Positions 1 through 9,323 of a stretch of DNA of 64,000 bases are shown piece by piece. How positions within the stretch are numbered: position 1 is the stretch's first letter; each line of letters starts with the position of its first letter. Below the pieces are notes generated by a model. The model saw only the letters and a list, made by a program, of their open reading frames with translations. It ran no database searches and was not told the origin of the DNA. The position numbers and the translations under genes were made by a program. Origin of the DNA: Isoetes taiwanensis (lineage: Eukaryota > Streptophyta > Lycopodiopsida > Isoetales > Isoetaceae); NCBI GenBank assembly GCA_021234155.1, contig JAJEKV010000020.1, positions 17,975,018 through 18,039,017 on the forward strand. Direction: 5' to 3'.

Positions 1-190
1 TCGATTTGAGTAAAGGGTCCAAATTCCAGAATTGGGAAAGGTATGAGAACTCTGTAACTGAGCTTTTTCTTTGGAAAATTCTTGTATAGATTGATCACCT
101 TAAGTGATCTGGAGGTTCTAACCCCAACTTGAGTAAAAACTCAAGTTGGATTCTTGTGTTTGACTCTCTAAGCCAGGTTGAGGGTCAACA
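1..190 (+). repeat. A1 5' LTR, terminal 190 bases only
   Basis: Matches the last part of the A1 3' LTR (ending 8173) and of the A2 LTRs (ending 50209 and 58296). It ends with GGGTCAACA, the CA end expected of an LTR, three bases before the primer site. The rest lies upstream of the window. Position 1 corresponds to about 50036 in A2. Confidence 0.93.
93..149 (+). promoter_or_regulatory. Paired hairpins flanking a primer-site-like 11-mer in LTR U5
   Basis: Hairpin 1 (93-109) is GATCAC / GTGATC with loop CTTAA. Directly after it, 110-120 reads TGGAGGTTCTA, identical to the first 11 bases of the primer site at 194. Hairpin 2 (124-149) is CCAACTTGAGT / ACTCAAGTTGG with loop AAAA. The same order recurs in the other LTRs, with paired changes in the stems. 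The role is unknown; reverse-transcription priming or RNA packaging are possibilities, and this is inference. Confidence 0.7.
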
Positions 191-193
191 TCT

Positions 194-211
194 TGGAGGT
201 TCTACCGAGAT
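194..211 (+). other. tRNA-Gln-type primer binding site (A1)
   Basis: TGGAGGTTCTACCGAGAT begins three bases after the LTR end. Its complement ends in CCA and fits the acceptor and T-stem 3' strand of plant tRNA-Gln, whose gene begins GGTTCTA (tRNA identity from memory of the family). This fixes the direction of the element and the inner boundary of its 5' LTR. Confidence 0.8.
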
Positions 212-232
212 TCTTCCTGGATCTCAGAACTC

Positions 233-2983
233 ATGGCTCCAAAACAAAAATTTCCAGCAGAACAAGAACCATTAGAAGATATTGATCATTGCAGAGAAAG
301 GCCATTGCATTCAAGTTTCTCAAGTAGCCTGCTTCAGAACATGCCATATCAATTTGAATTGAATGTTCCTGTTCTTTTGCCTACTTTTGATTCCAGTATG
401 AGTGCTAACAACTTCTTGAGAATATTTGAGGATTATTACAGAGACTATGGCTTCAAGAAGGGCTGCAAGCTCTCAGAGTTTGAAAAATATTTCAAAGAAG
501 AAAGTGAGGCTGGTGCTTGGTTAACTTATGAAAAGTTAATGGGCACCACTTCATGGGATGAACTTGTCAAGAAGTTTTTGGATAGATTTGGTAAGCTAGC
601 TGCTCCAAAAGATTTGGTTAATGAATTGCAAGGTTTCTCTATACATGCAGGAGAGAGTGTGAACCAGTACAAGGAGAGGTTTAGTACATTTATGAGCAGG
701 TGTCAAAGAGCACAAGTTACCATCCCAACTCTATTTTTAGTCACTGCCTTCATTAATGGTCTAGAAAGAAGACCAGATATCCAAAGGAAGTTGCTCAAGA
801 TTCAAGCTGCTGAAGGGTTTGATTCCATATACAAAGTCTTTGCCAAAACCACTGATTTAACTCAGATGCTCTCTACCTTGCCTGACAAACATTATGTTCC
901 TCATCACAATCATGACCCGTTCTATCCTGATGCTACTGATGCACACTATGATCACCACCCCTCTATTCCCATTTATGCCATACAGAAAGAAAAGAAGAAA
1001 TCTAAAGATGAGGAAGCAAGTTCTCAGGTTGCAGAGGTGAAGTCAGATTTATCAAAAGTCACTGAAGCTCTAGCAGAAATAACCAAACAATTGGTTGAAC
1101 TCAAGGCTGCAAGAACAGGTAAAACTTACCCTGAATGTATTCATTGCAATAGGAATTCTCACCCATCAGAAATATGCTATTGGCAAGTGTGCCCCAAATG
1201 TAATAGAAAAGGTCACTTTGGAAAGGAATGTCCTGTTTGTTCTTTTTGTAAAGAGGTTGGCCATACTGATGCTAGGTGTGCTGTTAAGGAATATTTTGCT
1301 AAGCAGGAAAAAGAGAAGAGACAAGATTCTAAACCCCCTGTGAGATTTGCTGAACCAAGCACCTCTATAAGGTTTATTCAAGCTACAGAAGTTCCTAGAT
1401 CTGAAGAAGTTATGGTGGTGCAAACTAGAAGTATGAATGAAGCTCAAGTACATGCTGAACCAAGTAGGCATTCTACTGCCAGGCCTTCACCACCTGTAGT
1501 GGAATCACCTGCTCAAACCATAGCTCCACCTCCTCAGCAAAAATATGGTAAGAAAGATCAAGACTTTGATGAGGTTGATGTTTTGCTTAAAAATTCCAAG
1601 GTAAGTGTGGATCTTTTTACCTTATTAAAAATTGCACCTAGTTACAGAAAAAGGGTACTTCAACAAACTAATGGAGAGGCATTAAACGCTTGTGTGAATT
1701 TTACTGATGCCACTAACCTTGTTCTAGCACAAAATGAAGAAGACCCTGGTGCATTCATATGCTCAGCTACTTTTCAAATGTGTTACTTGATGGGGGGATC
1801 CCCCCTAAATATTATGCCATATCATGTTATGAAGAAATGTGGTTTCGAGGTGGACAAGAAAGCTTCTGTACTATTGAGATCCTTTTATAATGCTAAGATC
1901 ACTCCCATTGGTGTGGTAACTAAAGCGCCTGTTAATACAGAGGGTATAATTGTAGCTGCCAACTTTATTGTGGTGGCTTTTGAAGACATAGGAGATGAGT
2001 CTGATATTTATGATTTACTTTTAGGAAGGAGGTGGTTAGCTACTGTGGATGCTAGACCAATTTGGTCTCAAGGGAGATGTACCATCTCCAATGGCTCTCA
2101 GACTGCCACAATCTATAATCAGGATGGCTCCTATGGCTCCAATGAAGAGGTAAATTTTATTAAGGAAATGCTAATTGAAGAACCTTTGGGATTTTACAGA
2201 ATACAAAATGCAAGACCAAGGAAATGTGAAACAGTTCCTCTCATCATGGAATGTGCACTTCCCAGCAAACAAGGACCATCAGGATTCTTATGGTTTGATG
2301 GAGGTATTTCTAAAAAACTAAATATTGCATCATCTGCTGCTATCCTAAAAGATTCCTCTCACAAACTTTTAGCTAAAGTAGGGAGGATCTTCCCCCAAAT
2401 TACCTCTAATGTAGCAGAATATAAGGCTTTGATTGCAGGACTTCAGGAAGCCAAAGCTATGGACATTGCCAACATTCACATTTTTGGTGACTCACAATTA
2501 ATTTGTAGACAAGTTTCAGGGGATTACCAAACAAAAAATGCAGACATGGAGCTTTTAAAAAACCAAGTGATGGGAATGCTTTCAAGTTTTGCTTCATGGG
2601 AAATTACTCACATACCAAGGGAAGAAAATGTGGAAGCTGATACCTTATGCAGGGAAACTCTCATGGCACACCTAACTGAAGGAGCTATTCCAGAGGAAGA
2701 CCTTGATGCAAGTGAGGTAAAAGCTCTTTGTCCTATTCTAACCATTAATGCATCAGAAGAAAAGGATACTGAGGAGATTACCATTACAAAAAATGGTAAA
2801 ACTAGAACCCTGTTTGTGGGAGATCTAATTGAATACCAAAATAAGGAGAATATACAAATGTTCTTTGAAGAAAGGAAGGATGTGTTTGCTTGGGATTATT
2901 CTGAGCTTACTGGAATTAAAGCAGAGATATGTCAATTTGAAATCAAGATTAAGGAAGGGTGTAAACCTGTTTTTCAAAACTGA
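233..2983 (+). CDS. A1 Gag, protease and upstream RNase H (first part of polyprotein)
   Basis: The 916-codon frame starts at the first ATG after the primer site (MAPKQK...), a start shared by A2, D and E2. Residues about 60-220 resemble the retrotransposon Gag capsid domain. Residues 302-349 hold three consecutive CX2CX4HX4C zinc knuckles for RNA binding. The retropepsin follows: A2 has LLDGGS, but A1 reads LMGGS at 519-523, because a 16-base loss plus one extra G removes the catalytic Asp and keeps the frame. Residues about 683-810 are a plant/archaeal-type RNase H with D689, E729, D753 and D803. The frame ends as the RT N-terminus begins, where A1 has four A's (CAAAACTG) and A2 has five. 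Originally this was surely one frame with 3001-5598. Confidence 0.9.
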   Translation: MAPKQKFPAEQEPLEDIDHCRERPLHSSFSSSLLQNMPYQFELNVPVLLPTFDSSMSANNFLRIFEDYYRDYGFKKGCKLSEFEKYFKEESEAGAWLTYEKLMGTTSWDELVKKFLDRFGKLAAPKDLVNELQGFSIHAGESVNQYKERFSTFMSRCQRAQVTIPTLFLVTAFINGLERRPDIQRKLLKIQAAEGFDSIYKVFAKTTDLTQMLSTLPDKHYVPHHNHDPFYPDATDAHYDHHPSIPIYAIQKEKKKSKDEEASSQVAEVKSDLSKVTEALAEITKQLVELKAARTGKTYPECIHCNRNSHPSEICYWQVCPKCNRKGHFGKECPVCSFCKEVGHTDARCAVKEYFAKQEKEKRQDSKPPVRFAEPSTSIRFIQATEVPRSEEVMVVQTRSMNEAQVHAEPSRHSTARPSPPVVESPAQTIAPPPQQKYGKKDQDFDEVDVLLKNSKVSVDLFTLLKIAPSYRKRVLQQTNGEALNACVNFTDATNLVLAQNEEDPGAFICSATFQMCYLMGGSPLNIMPYHVMKKCGFEVDKKASVLLRSFYNAKITPIGVVTKAPVNTEGIIVAANFIVVAFEDIGDESDIYDLLLGRRWLATVDARPIWSQGRCTISNGSQTATIYNQDGSYGSNEEVNFIKEMLIEEPLGFYRIQNARPRKCETVPLIMECALPSKQGPSGFLWFDGGISKKLNIASSAAILKDSSHKLLAKVGRIFPQITSNVAEYKALIAGLQEAKAMDIANIHIFGDSQLICRQVSGDYQTKNADMELLKNQVMGMLSSFASWEITHIPREENVEADTLCRETLMAHLTEGAIPEEDLDASEVKALCPILTINASEEKDTEEITITKNGKTRTLFVGDLIEYQNKENIQMFFEERKDVFAWDYSELTGIKAEICQFEIKIKEGCKPVFQN

Positions 2984-3000
2984 GAAGAATTAATGCTTCA

Positions 3001-5598
3001 TTGATGGGACTGATTAAAGATGAGTTGGATAAAATGCTAGATGCAGGTGTTATTATTGAAATTATTGATCCAGAATGGGTGTCTTGCATTGTACCCGTGG
3101 AGAAAAAAAGTGGTGCCTTAAGGATCTGTATTGATTATCGAGACCTCAACAAGGCCACCATCAAGGACTACTACCCCTTGCCATTTCTAGAAGAAATTTT
3201 ATATGTTGTAGCAGGGAGAGAGGTATACTCATTTCTAGATGGATTTTCAGGGTTTAATCAAATTGGCATTAAGGAAGAAGACCAACCCAAGACCTCTTTT
3301 ATTACCCCTTGGGGAACTTATGCAATGAAAAGAATGCCTTTTGGACTAATGAATGCACTTGCTACTTTCCAGAGGGCTATGGATGTTATTTTTAGGCCCA
3401 TGTCTCCTCAAGAATTCAGAGTTTATCTGGATGACCTTTGTTTAGGATCTCATCCTACTAATCATTTGGAATTGCTGGCAAAAATATGTTCTTTGTGCAG
3501 GGAATCTGGAGTCAACCTTAACCCAAAGAAATGTATTTTCTTTGCATCCAAAGGCCAACTTTTGGGACATGAGGTATCCAACAATGGCATACAAGTAGCA
3601 CAAGAAAAAGTTGAAGCCCTCAAAAAACTGGTGCCCCCCAAAAACTTGAAGCAGGTCAAAAGTTTCATTGGTATGACTAGCTTTCTTAGGATGTATATTC
3701 CTAATTTTGCTCACATTATAAGTCCTATTTCTAAGCTGACAAGAATAGGCAGGATTTCCAAATCTGAGAGCAAGTATGTTCCTGTCACATGGTCATCAGA
3801 TTGTCAAGAATCTTTTGAGTTGCTTATAAAGTCCATTTGTGAAGCAACTCTTCTTAAAAAACCTGATTTGGACAAGCCATTTGAAGTCTACATTACTATT
3901 ACTAAAAAGGCAATAGGCCTAGCTATTCTGCAGGACAAGCACACTATAGCTTTTGCTAGCAAACAATGGAGTTCAAATGAAGAGAAATATACCAGAATGG
4001 AGAAGAGTGCTGCTGCTCTCATGTTCCTCATTGACAGACAAGGTCATTTACTATTGAAAAGTCCAGTTCAAGTCTATATGAAGCAAAATCCAACAGGTTT
4101 GTTATTTGGTAAAGCTACCTCTAAACTAAAAATTCAAAGGTGGACTTGCAAGCTACAAACCTTTGATATTTCCATAAAAGAGTTACATCAGGTGAAGAGT
4201 CCCAGTCTTTATTTACCTTACATTTTCTTTGATCATGAGGATGTAGTAGAAATTGTTGACTTTGTGGATGCTTTAGCCTATTTACAGGCAGATAATGAAG
4301 AGCAGAGTCAACAAGATTGGCAGCTACCTATAAAGAATTTCTTACAATTCAAGGAAATGCCTTCAGGACTGACCTCGAGCCAGCAAAGGAGATTTAAGGA
4401 AAAGTGCAGACAATTCAAAATGATTAATGATGTTTTGTGTAAGGTCAACAGGGATGGACTATTACTGAGGTGTGTCAATGAAGAGGAATCTGCTTTGATC
4501 ATTAGAGAAATGCATGAAGGAGTATGTGGAGGCCATTTTGCTGGAGATACTACTGCTAAGAAAATTCTCAGGTCAGGTTATTATTGGCCTACAATATTTA
4601 AAGATTGTTATACTGCTATAAAATCTTGCCACAAGTGCCAGATATTTGGCAAGAGGATCCTTCTCCCAGCTGCACTAAACCCCATAATTTCCCCAGGACC
4701 TTTTCAAATATGGGGATTAGATTATATTGGTCCTATTAACCCCCCTTCTGCAGGGCAACATCAGCACATTATTGTAGCTACAGATTATTTTACCAAATGG
4801 GCAGAGGCAATTCCTTTAAGACAGGCTAATGCCCTTACAACAGCAAAGTTCTTACATGAGTATATTTGCGCACGGTTTGGTATTCCTCTACAATTACATT
4901 CTGATAGAGGTACCCCTTTTGTGAATGAAGTTATTGCTAATTTATTGACCATTCTTAAAGTCAAACATACCAAGAGTTCCTCCTACTATCCCCAAGGTAA
5001 TGGCCAAGCAGAAGCTACTAATAAAGTTTTGAAGGGTATTTTGCAGAAAACAGTGGATGATAATCAAAGGGATTGGCATGTCAAACTGGTGGATGCCTTA
5101 TGGGCTTATAGAGTCACCATCAAAGCAGCAACCACTCATACCCCTTTTAACTTAGTTTATGGCATTGAAGCTGTGCTTCCAGTAGAGCTTGAGCTTCCAT
5201 CTCTAAGGTTAGCTCATAAGTTGTGTTTGCCTTTTGAGTATGCCTTGCAGGAAAGACTGGATGCCCTTTTGCATTTAGAAGAATATAGAATGGAAGCTGA
5301 AAATGCTAATTTGCTTAAAAAAGCCAAGGATTTGGCTGCTTTCAAAGCTGCTCATAAAATACAAGGTACTTTCAAGGCTGGAGAATTAGTTCTGAAGTGG
5401 AATAAATCAAGGGAAGATTCTGCTAGTAAGTTTGAAAATCTTTGGGAGGGCCCCTATGAGGTGTTGGAACCTGCAGGCACCAATTCTTATTGGCTGAAGG
5501 AATTGACTTCAGGGATGCCACTTCCAAATCCTATCAACACTATTCACCTGAAAAGGTACTGGGATCAGCATATATGTTTGTCTCTTTTTATGCTCTAA
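3001..5598 (+). CDS. A1 reverse transcriptase, degenerate RNase H and integrase
   Basis: The 865-codon frame continues the polyprotein after the frameshift near 2980; the ATG at 3001 is internal, not a natural start. RT catalytic motif YLDD is at residues 142-145. The following RNase H-like region (about 290-400) keeps E334 but lacks the usual first and third aspartates, so it is probably non-catalytic, as in Tat-type elements. Integrase has a zinc domain H505, H512, C543, C546 and catalytic D574, D635, E671, the last two 35 residues apart. The C-terminus has a GPY-type module (WEGPYEV) and ends HLKRYW plus a short tail, without chromodomain. The product would copy the element RNA and insert the cDNA in the nucleus. 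Confidence 0.93.
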   Translation: MMGLIKDELDKMLDAGVIIEIIDPEWVSCIVPVEKKSGALRICIDYRDLNKATIKDYYPLPFLEEILYVVAGREVYSFLDGFSGFNQIGIKEEDQPKTSFITPWGTYAMKRMPFGLMNALATFQRAMDVIFRPMSPQEFRVYLDDLCLGSHPTNHLELLAKICSLCRESGVNLNPKKCIFFASKGQLLGHEVSNNGIQVAQEKVEALKKLVPPKNLKQVKSFIGMTSFLRMYIPNFAHIISPISKLTRIGRISKSESKYVPVTWSSDCQESFELLIKSICEATLLKKPDLDKPFEVYITITKKAIGLAILQDKHTIAFASKQWSSNEEKYTRMEKSAAALMFLIDRQGHLLLKSPVQVYMKQNPTGLLFGKATSKLKIQRWTCKLQTFDISIKELHQVKSPSLYLPYIFFDHEDVVEIVDFVDALAYLQADNEEQSQQDWQLPIKNFLQFKEMPSGLTSSQQRRFKEKCRQFKMINDVLCKVNRDGLLLRCVNEEESALIIREMHEGVCGGHFAGDTTAKKILRSGYYWPTIFKDCYTAIKSCHKCQIFGKRILLPAALNPIISPGPFQIWGLDYIGPINPPSAGQHQHIIVATDYFTKWAEAIPLRQANALTTAKFLHEYICARFGIPLQLHSDRGTPFVNEVIANLLTILKVKHTKSSSYYPQGNGQAEATNKVLKGILQKTVDDNQRDWHVKLVDALWAYRVTIKAATTHTPFNLVYGIEAVLPVELELPSLRLAHKLCLPFEYALQERLDALLHLEEYRMEAENANLLKKAKDLAAFKAAHKIQGTFKAGELVLKWNKSREDSASKFENLWEGPYEVLEPAGTNSYWLKELTSGMPLPNPINTIHLKRYWDQHICLSLFML

Positions 5599-6479
5599 GA
5601 CTTAGACAAGTTAGAGTTAAAGTTATAATAGGTTGGATAGGTTGGATTAGATTTTGCTTGTCTTAAATTTAGGACTAATGCTTTCATTAAGTTTATATTT
5701 GTAGATTAGCTAGTATGAAGGATGAGCCATCAAATAGCTTCAAAACAGGGATTTTTATTAATTGCCAAGTGTCATTTGCAGGAGCACCCTTTTTCCATTT
5801 TCATTCATCTGTCTCATTATGGTCTTGCCCTCCATTTAACAACGCTCTTTCATTTTATTTCCCTAAATGTGCACTCTGCAAATTCAGCTTCACCATCATA
5901 TCAGAGTTGCAAGGATCAAGTTTAATGTGTTTATATGTTTCCATGACAGGTGCACCCTTTTTCCATCTTTATTCACCTGCCATAAGTGGTCCTGCTATCC
6001 ATTTAAACTTCTTATTCTTGTTCTCATTCCCAAAAGAAAGCACTCTGCAATTCAGCTTCACCATCATAGCAGAGTGCATTTTTAAGGATCAGGGAAGCAC
6101 ACATTTTCTTGTTTTGGCGAGATCCCAATTTCTGCACATCCACTTCACTCTCTCATACTCCATTTCCATCACCATCTTACCATATTTACACTCACTTTTA
6201 CCTTTTCCTTTCACACATTTTCTTGTTTTGGCGAGATCCCCACAATTATACACTCATTTCATCTCATACACTCTATTTTCATCACCATCCTACTATATTC
6301 ACAACTCATTCTCACCTTTGTCATTCACTTACATCCGCTCACTACCATATTCACCACTATTTCATCAACACTTGCACTTTATACCCTCTTTCTTCCATAA
6401 TTCTCACTTAGACACTTTGGGACAAAATTGAAGACATTTTATGGCTGAGGGGACCAGCCATTTTCTTGTTTTGGCTGAG
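5599..6479 (+). repeat. A1 3' untranslated region with internal repeats
   Basis: No conserved coding is visible; open frames here differ between copies. Two diverged direct repeats of roughly 165 bases (about 5770-5935 and 5935-6085) each carry ACTCTGC...GCAGAGT, a 7-bp stem with a 21-base loop; the first A1 copy has a mismatch. The motif TTTTCTTGTTTTGGCGAGAT occurs at 6104-6123 and 6218-6237 and, truncated, at 6461-6475 next to the LTR. The stretch 6110-6410 is rich in CA/CT runs. Confidence 0.8.
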
Positions 6480-8173
6480 AAAGACTTGGTAGTCAACATT
6501 GGTGTGAAGGTCAAGGGATATTTATCTTCAAGGTCAACTCTTATAAGAAATGCTCTATTTGAGGTCAAAGGATGCTTATAAGGTTTTGGGTAAGAAGTTT
6601 GGAAGATACCTTTTTGAAGATTGGAAGCTAGAGTTTGGAAGACCCCATGGTAAACTAGAATCTTTTGCCCTTAAATTATTTCCCTTTACATTTCTCCATG
6701 CCTTCTCTCATTTTTGCCTTGATTCCTAAACTCCACTCTCATCCTATCACAAACTCATTTCTATTTCATATACCCATCCCATTTTTTGCCTTTGCCTTTG
6801 AAAAATAAATTCTATGTCAAAACCCTAGGTGAATAACCTAGGTATCATTCTAGATACCATAAGGATGCCCTATGCCACGTGGCAAGGCCAGATATGCTCC
6901 CAACTTTTTGGAGGGCATCCTCAAAGATTCCTAGGAGATCCCAAAAAAACCAAAGGTTTATTTTCCCACTTAAACCATTGAAAATTGAATTTTTAAAAGG
7001 CCGGAATCTCCAAATATACTCGAAAGATGCTCGCGAGATTCCCTCCACGAACCCTAAACTTAGAAAAATTCTTCGAATCGGCCAGGGACCTCAATTTCTG
7101 CCTCAAATTCCTCCCGAATCTTCTCTTCCCGCCTCTTAGCTACCCAACAAACCCATAATCAAAGCCTAAGATTCTGGATTCATAAAAATTTGAAAATACA
7201 ACTGGGGTGATCGACACACAACTTTTTGAAGGCCCAGACGCATCAAACCTCGACATTGATACATGATGAGCATGATCTGAAGACGTTCTTGAAGTCTCTG
7301 AGTGTTCCACAGTTTAATCTGAAAAGATTGGACTGATATTATTGATTTGATATTATTATTGACCTCCTAAGCTACATTATTGATTGATCTATGTTCCTAA
7401 GATTATCATTCACCCCTCAGATACCTTCATATCAATGAAATTTGATTGCCAAGTGTTCAAAAAGTCTACTGTCATGATCCTTTAGTATTTTTGCATCACA
7501 AACATTTTTACAGTAAAAGATTCCCTTATTTTTTCCTGCATATGACCATCTGCACTTCATCTCCCATCTTATTTGCACCTGTGTGCACAAAAATTTCGAA
7601 AAAATTCCATTCCAAACTCAAGTTACCATTTTTTTTGCATTCGTCTCGATACAAATTTAGACTAATATCCACAAAAAAGTGCCAAAAAAATAGTTTTAGT
7701 GATTCAAATCATGATTTGACAGCATGCACCTTACCTTTGAAGTCTATATAGCATCTTAGTTTTGGAATTTCCTCAAATTTCAACCTACAACTCAAGTTAT
7801 AAAACTCTGAGCTCTGTTTTCAGTTTTGACTGGTATTGACCAAAATTTGACCCAACTTTGAGATCGAATATCTTACAAATTAGAACTCAGTCTTGGTCAA
7901 GATCTTTACCCTTACTCACCTACAACTTTTCTGAACAAGTCACAGTCATCTGACCTTGAAAATCAATCTGCATATGGGATCTGTATCGATTTGAGTAAAG
8001 GGTCCAAATTCTAGAATTGGAAAAGGTATGAGAACTCTGTAACTGAGCTTTTTCTTTGGAAAATTCTTGTATAGATTGATCACCTTAAGTGATCTGGAGG
8101 TTCTAACCCCAACTTGAGTAAACTCAAGTTGGATTCTTGTGTTTGACTCTCTAAGCCAGGTTGAGGGTCAACA
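6480..8173 (+). repeat. A1 3' LTR, lacking its first ~70 bases
   Basis: Collinear with the A2 LTRs from AAAGACTTGG onward and ends GGGTCAACA at 8173. The first bases present in A2 (terminal hairpin TGTTGCCC / GGGCAACA and about 50 more) are missing, so the 3' UTR motif runs straight into the LTR body. The LTR contains both U5 hairpins, the primer-site-like 11-mer, a G-box and a TATA-like box. Confidence 0.9.
6873..7751 (+). promoter_or_regulatory. Candidate LTR promoter: G-box palindrome and TATA-like box
   Basis: TGCCACGTGGCA at 6873-6884 is a 12-bp perfect palindrome with the CACGTG core bound by plant bZIP and bHLH factors. CTATATAG near 7744-7751 is the best TATA candidate and would start transcripts about 400 bases before the LTR end. 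The same palindrome occurs in A2 (about 48929-48940) and A' (about 23993-24004). Promoter function is inferred. Confidence 0.45.
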
Positions 8174-9323
8174 GTAAATAAAGACTGGGACTCTTGACCT
8201 GATGCAATTCTTTAATGGAAATATCAAAAGTTTGTAGCTTACAAGCCCACCTTTGAATTTTTGGTTTGGAAGTGGCCTTACCAAATAACAACTCCATTGG
8301 ATTTTGCTTCATATAAACTTGAACAGAACTCTTCAATAACAAGTGACCCTGTCTGTCAATGAGGAACATAAGGGCAGCAGCACTCTTTTCCAATCTGGGG
8401 TATTTTTCTTCAGTTGAACTCCATTGTTTGCTGGCAAAAGCTATGGTATGCTTGTCCTATAGAATAGCTAGACCTAGTAATATAAACCTCAAATGGCATA
8501 TCCAAATCAGGTTTTTTTAAAAGAGTAGCCTCACAAATGGACTTTATGAGTAACTCAAAAGACTCTTGGCAATCTGATGACCATGTGACAGGGACATACT
8601 TGCTCTCAGATTTAGAAATCCTACCTATCCTTGTCAGTTTAAAAATAGAACTTATAATGTGAGCAAAATTAGGAATATACATCCTAAGAAAACTAGTCAT
8701 GCCAATAAAACTTTTGACCTGCTTCAAATTCTTGGGGGTACCAGTTTTTTGAGGGCTTCAACCTTTTCTTGTGCCACTTGTATACCATTGTTGGACACTT
8801 CATGCCCCAAAAGTTGCCCTTTGGATGCAAAAAAAATATATTTCTTTGGGTTGAGGTTGACTCCAGAGTCTCTGCACAAAGAGCATATTTTTGCAAGCAA
8901 TTCCAAATGATTAGTAGGGTGAGATCCTAAGCAAAGGTCATCCAGGTAAACTCTGAATTCTTGAGGAGACATAGGTCTAAAAATAACATCCATAGCTCTC
9001 TGGAAAGTGGCAGGTGCATTCATTAATCCAAAAGGCATTCTTTTCATTGCATAAGTTCCCCAAGGAGTAATAAAAGAGGTTTTTGGTTGATCTTCTTCCT
9101 TAATGCTAATTTGATTAAATCCTGAAAATCCATCAAAAAATGAGTATACCTCTTTTCCTGCTACATCATATAAGATTTCTTCTAAAAAAGGCAAGGGATA
9201 GCAGTCTTTGATGGTGGCTTTGTTGAGATCTCGATAATCAATGCAGATTCTTAAGGCACCACTCTTTTTTTCTACAGGTACAATGCAAGATACCCATTCT
9301 GGAATAATGATTTCAATAATAAC
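8174..9323 (-). pseudogene. Antisense RT / RNase H fragment of the element that hosts A1
   Basis: On the minus strand this encodes the RT from just after its N-terminal region (EWVSCIVPVEKK) through YLDD to the degenerate RNase H, ending where A1 was inserted. It begins with the target duplicate GTAAA. Several frame breaks are present; near 8480 about 15 bases are missing relative to the sister copy at 58297-59277. The two share private differences from A1/A2 (SSIFKL for SPISKL, LDMPFEV for LDKPFEV), so they are copies of one host element. At 9324 it is interrupted by the E1 LTR. Confidence 0.9.

Larger units (their letters stand above)
1..8173 (+). mobile_element. Ty3/gypsy LTR retrotransposon A1 (5' end outside window)
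   Basis: Forward element with the tail of its 5' LTR, primer site, a nearly continuous Gag-to-integrase coding region, a repeat-rich 3' untranslated region and a 3' LTR ending in GGGTCAACA. The base after the LTR starts GTAAA (8174-8178), the target duplication also seen on both sides of the sister copy A2. Flanking sequence at 8174 onward is an antisense reverse transcriptase, so A1 is nested in another element. Coding damage is slight: one frameshift near 2980 and a protease deletion. It closely matches A2 along its whole length. Confidence 0.93.

Noticed and set aside
5715-6431. 238-codon frame in the A1 3' UTR (also at 55774-56490) as an extra element gene.
   Set aside because: Composition is dominated by CA/CT-rich repeats; the frame is not conserved in D or C and contains no domain.
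8173-8174. LTR end joined to antisense RT looked like self-integration of a cDNA.
   Set aside because: The same target bases GTAAA lie on both sides of A2, and the host sequence joins cleanly across it, so ordinary nested insertion explains the junction.
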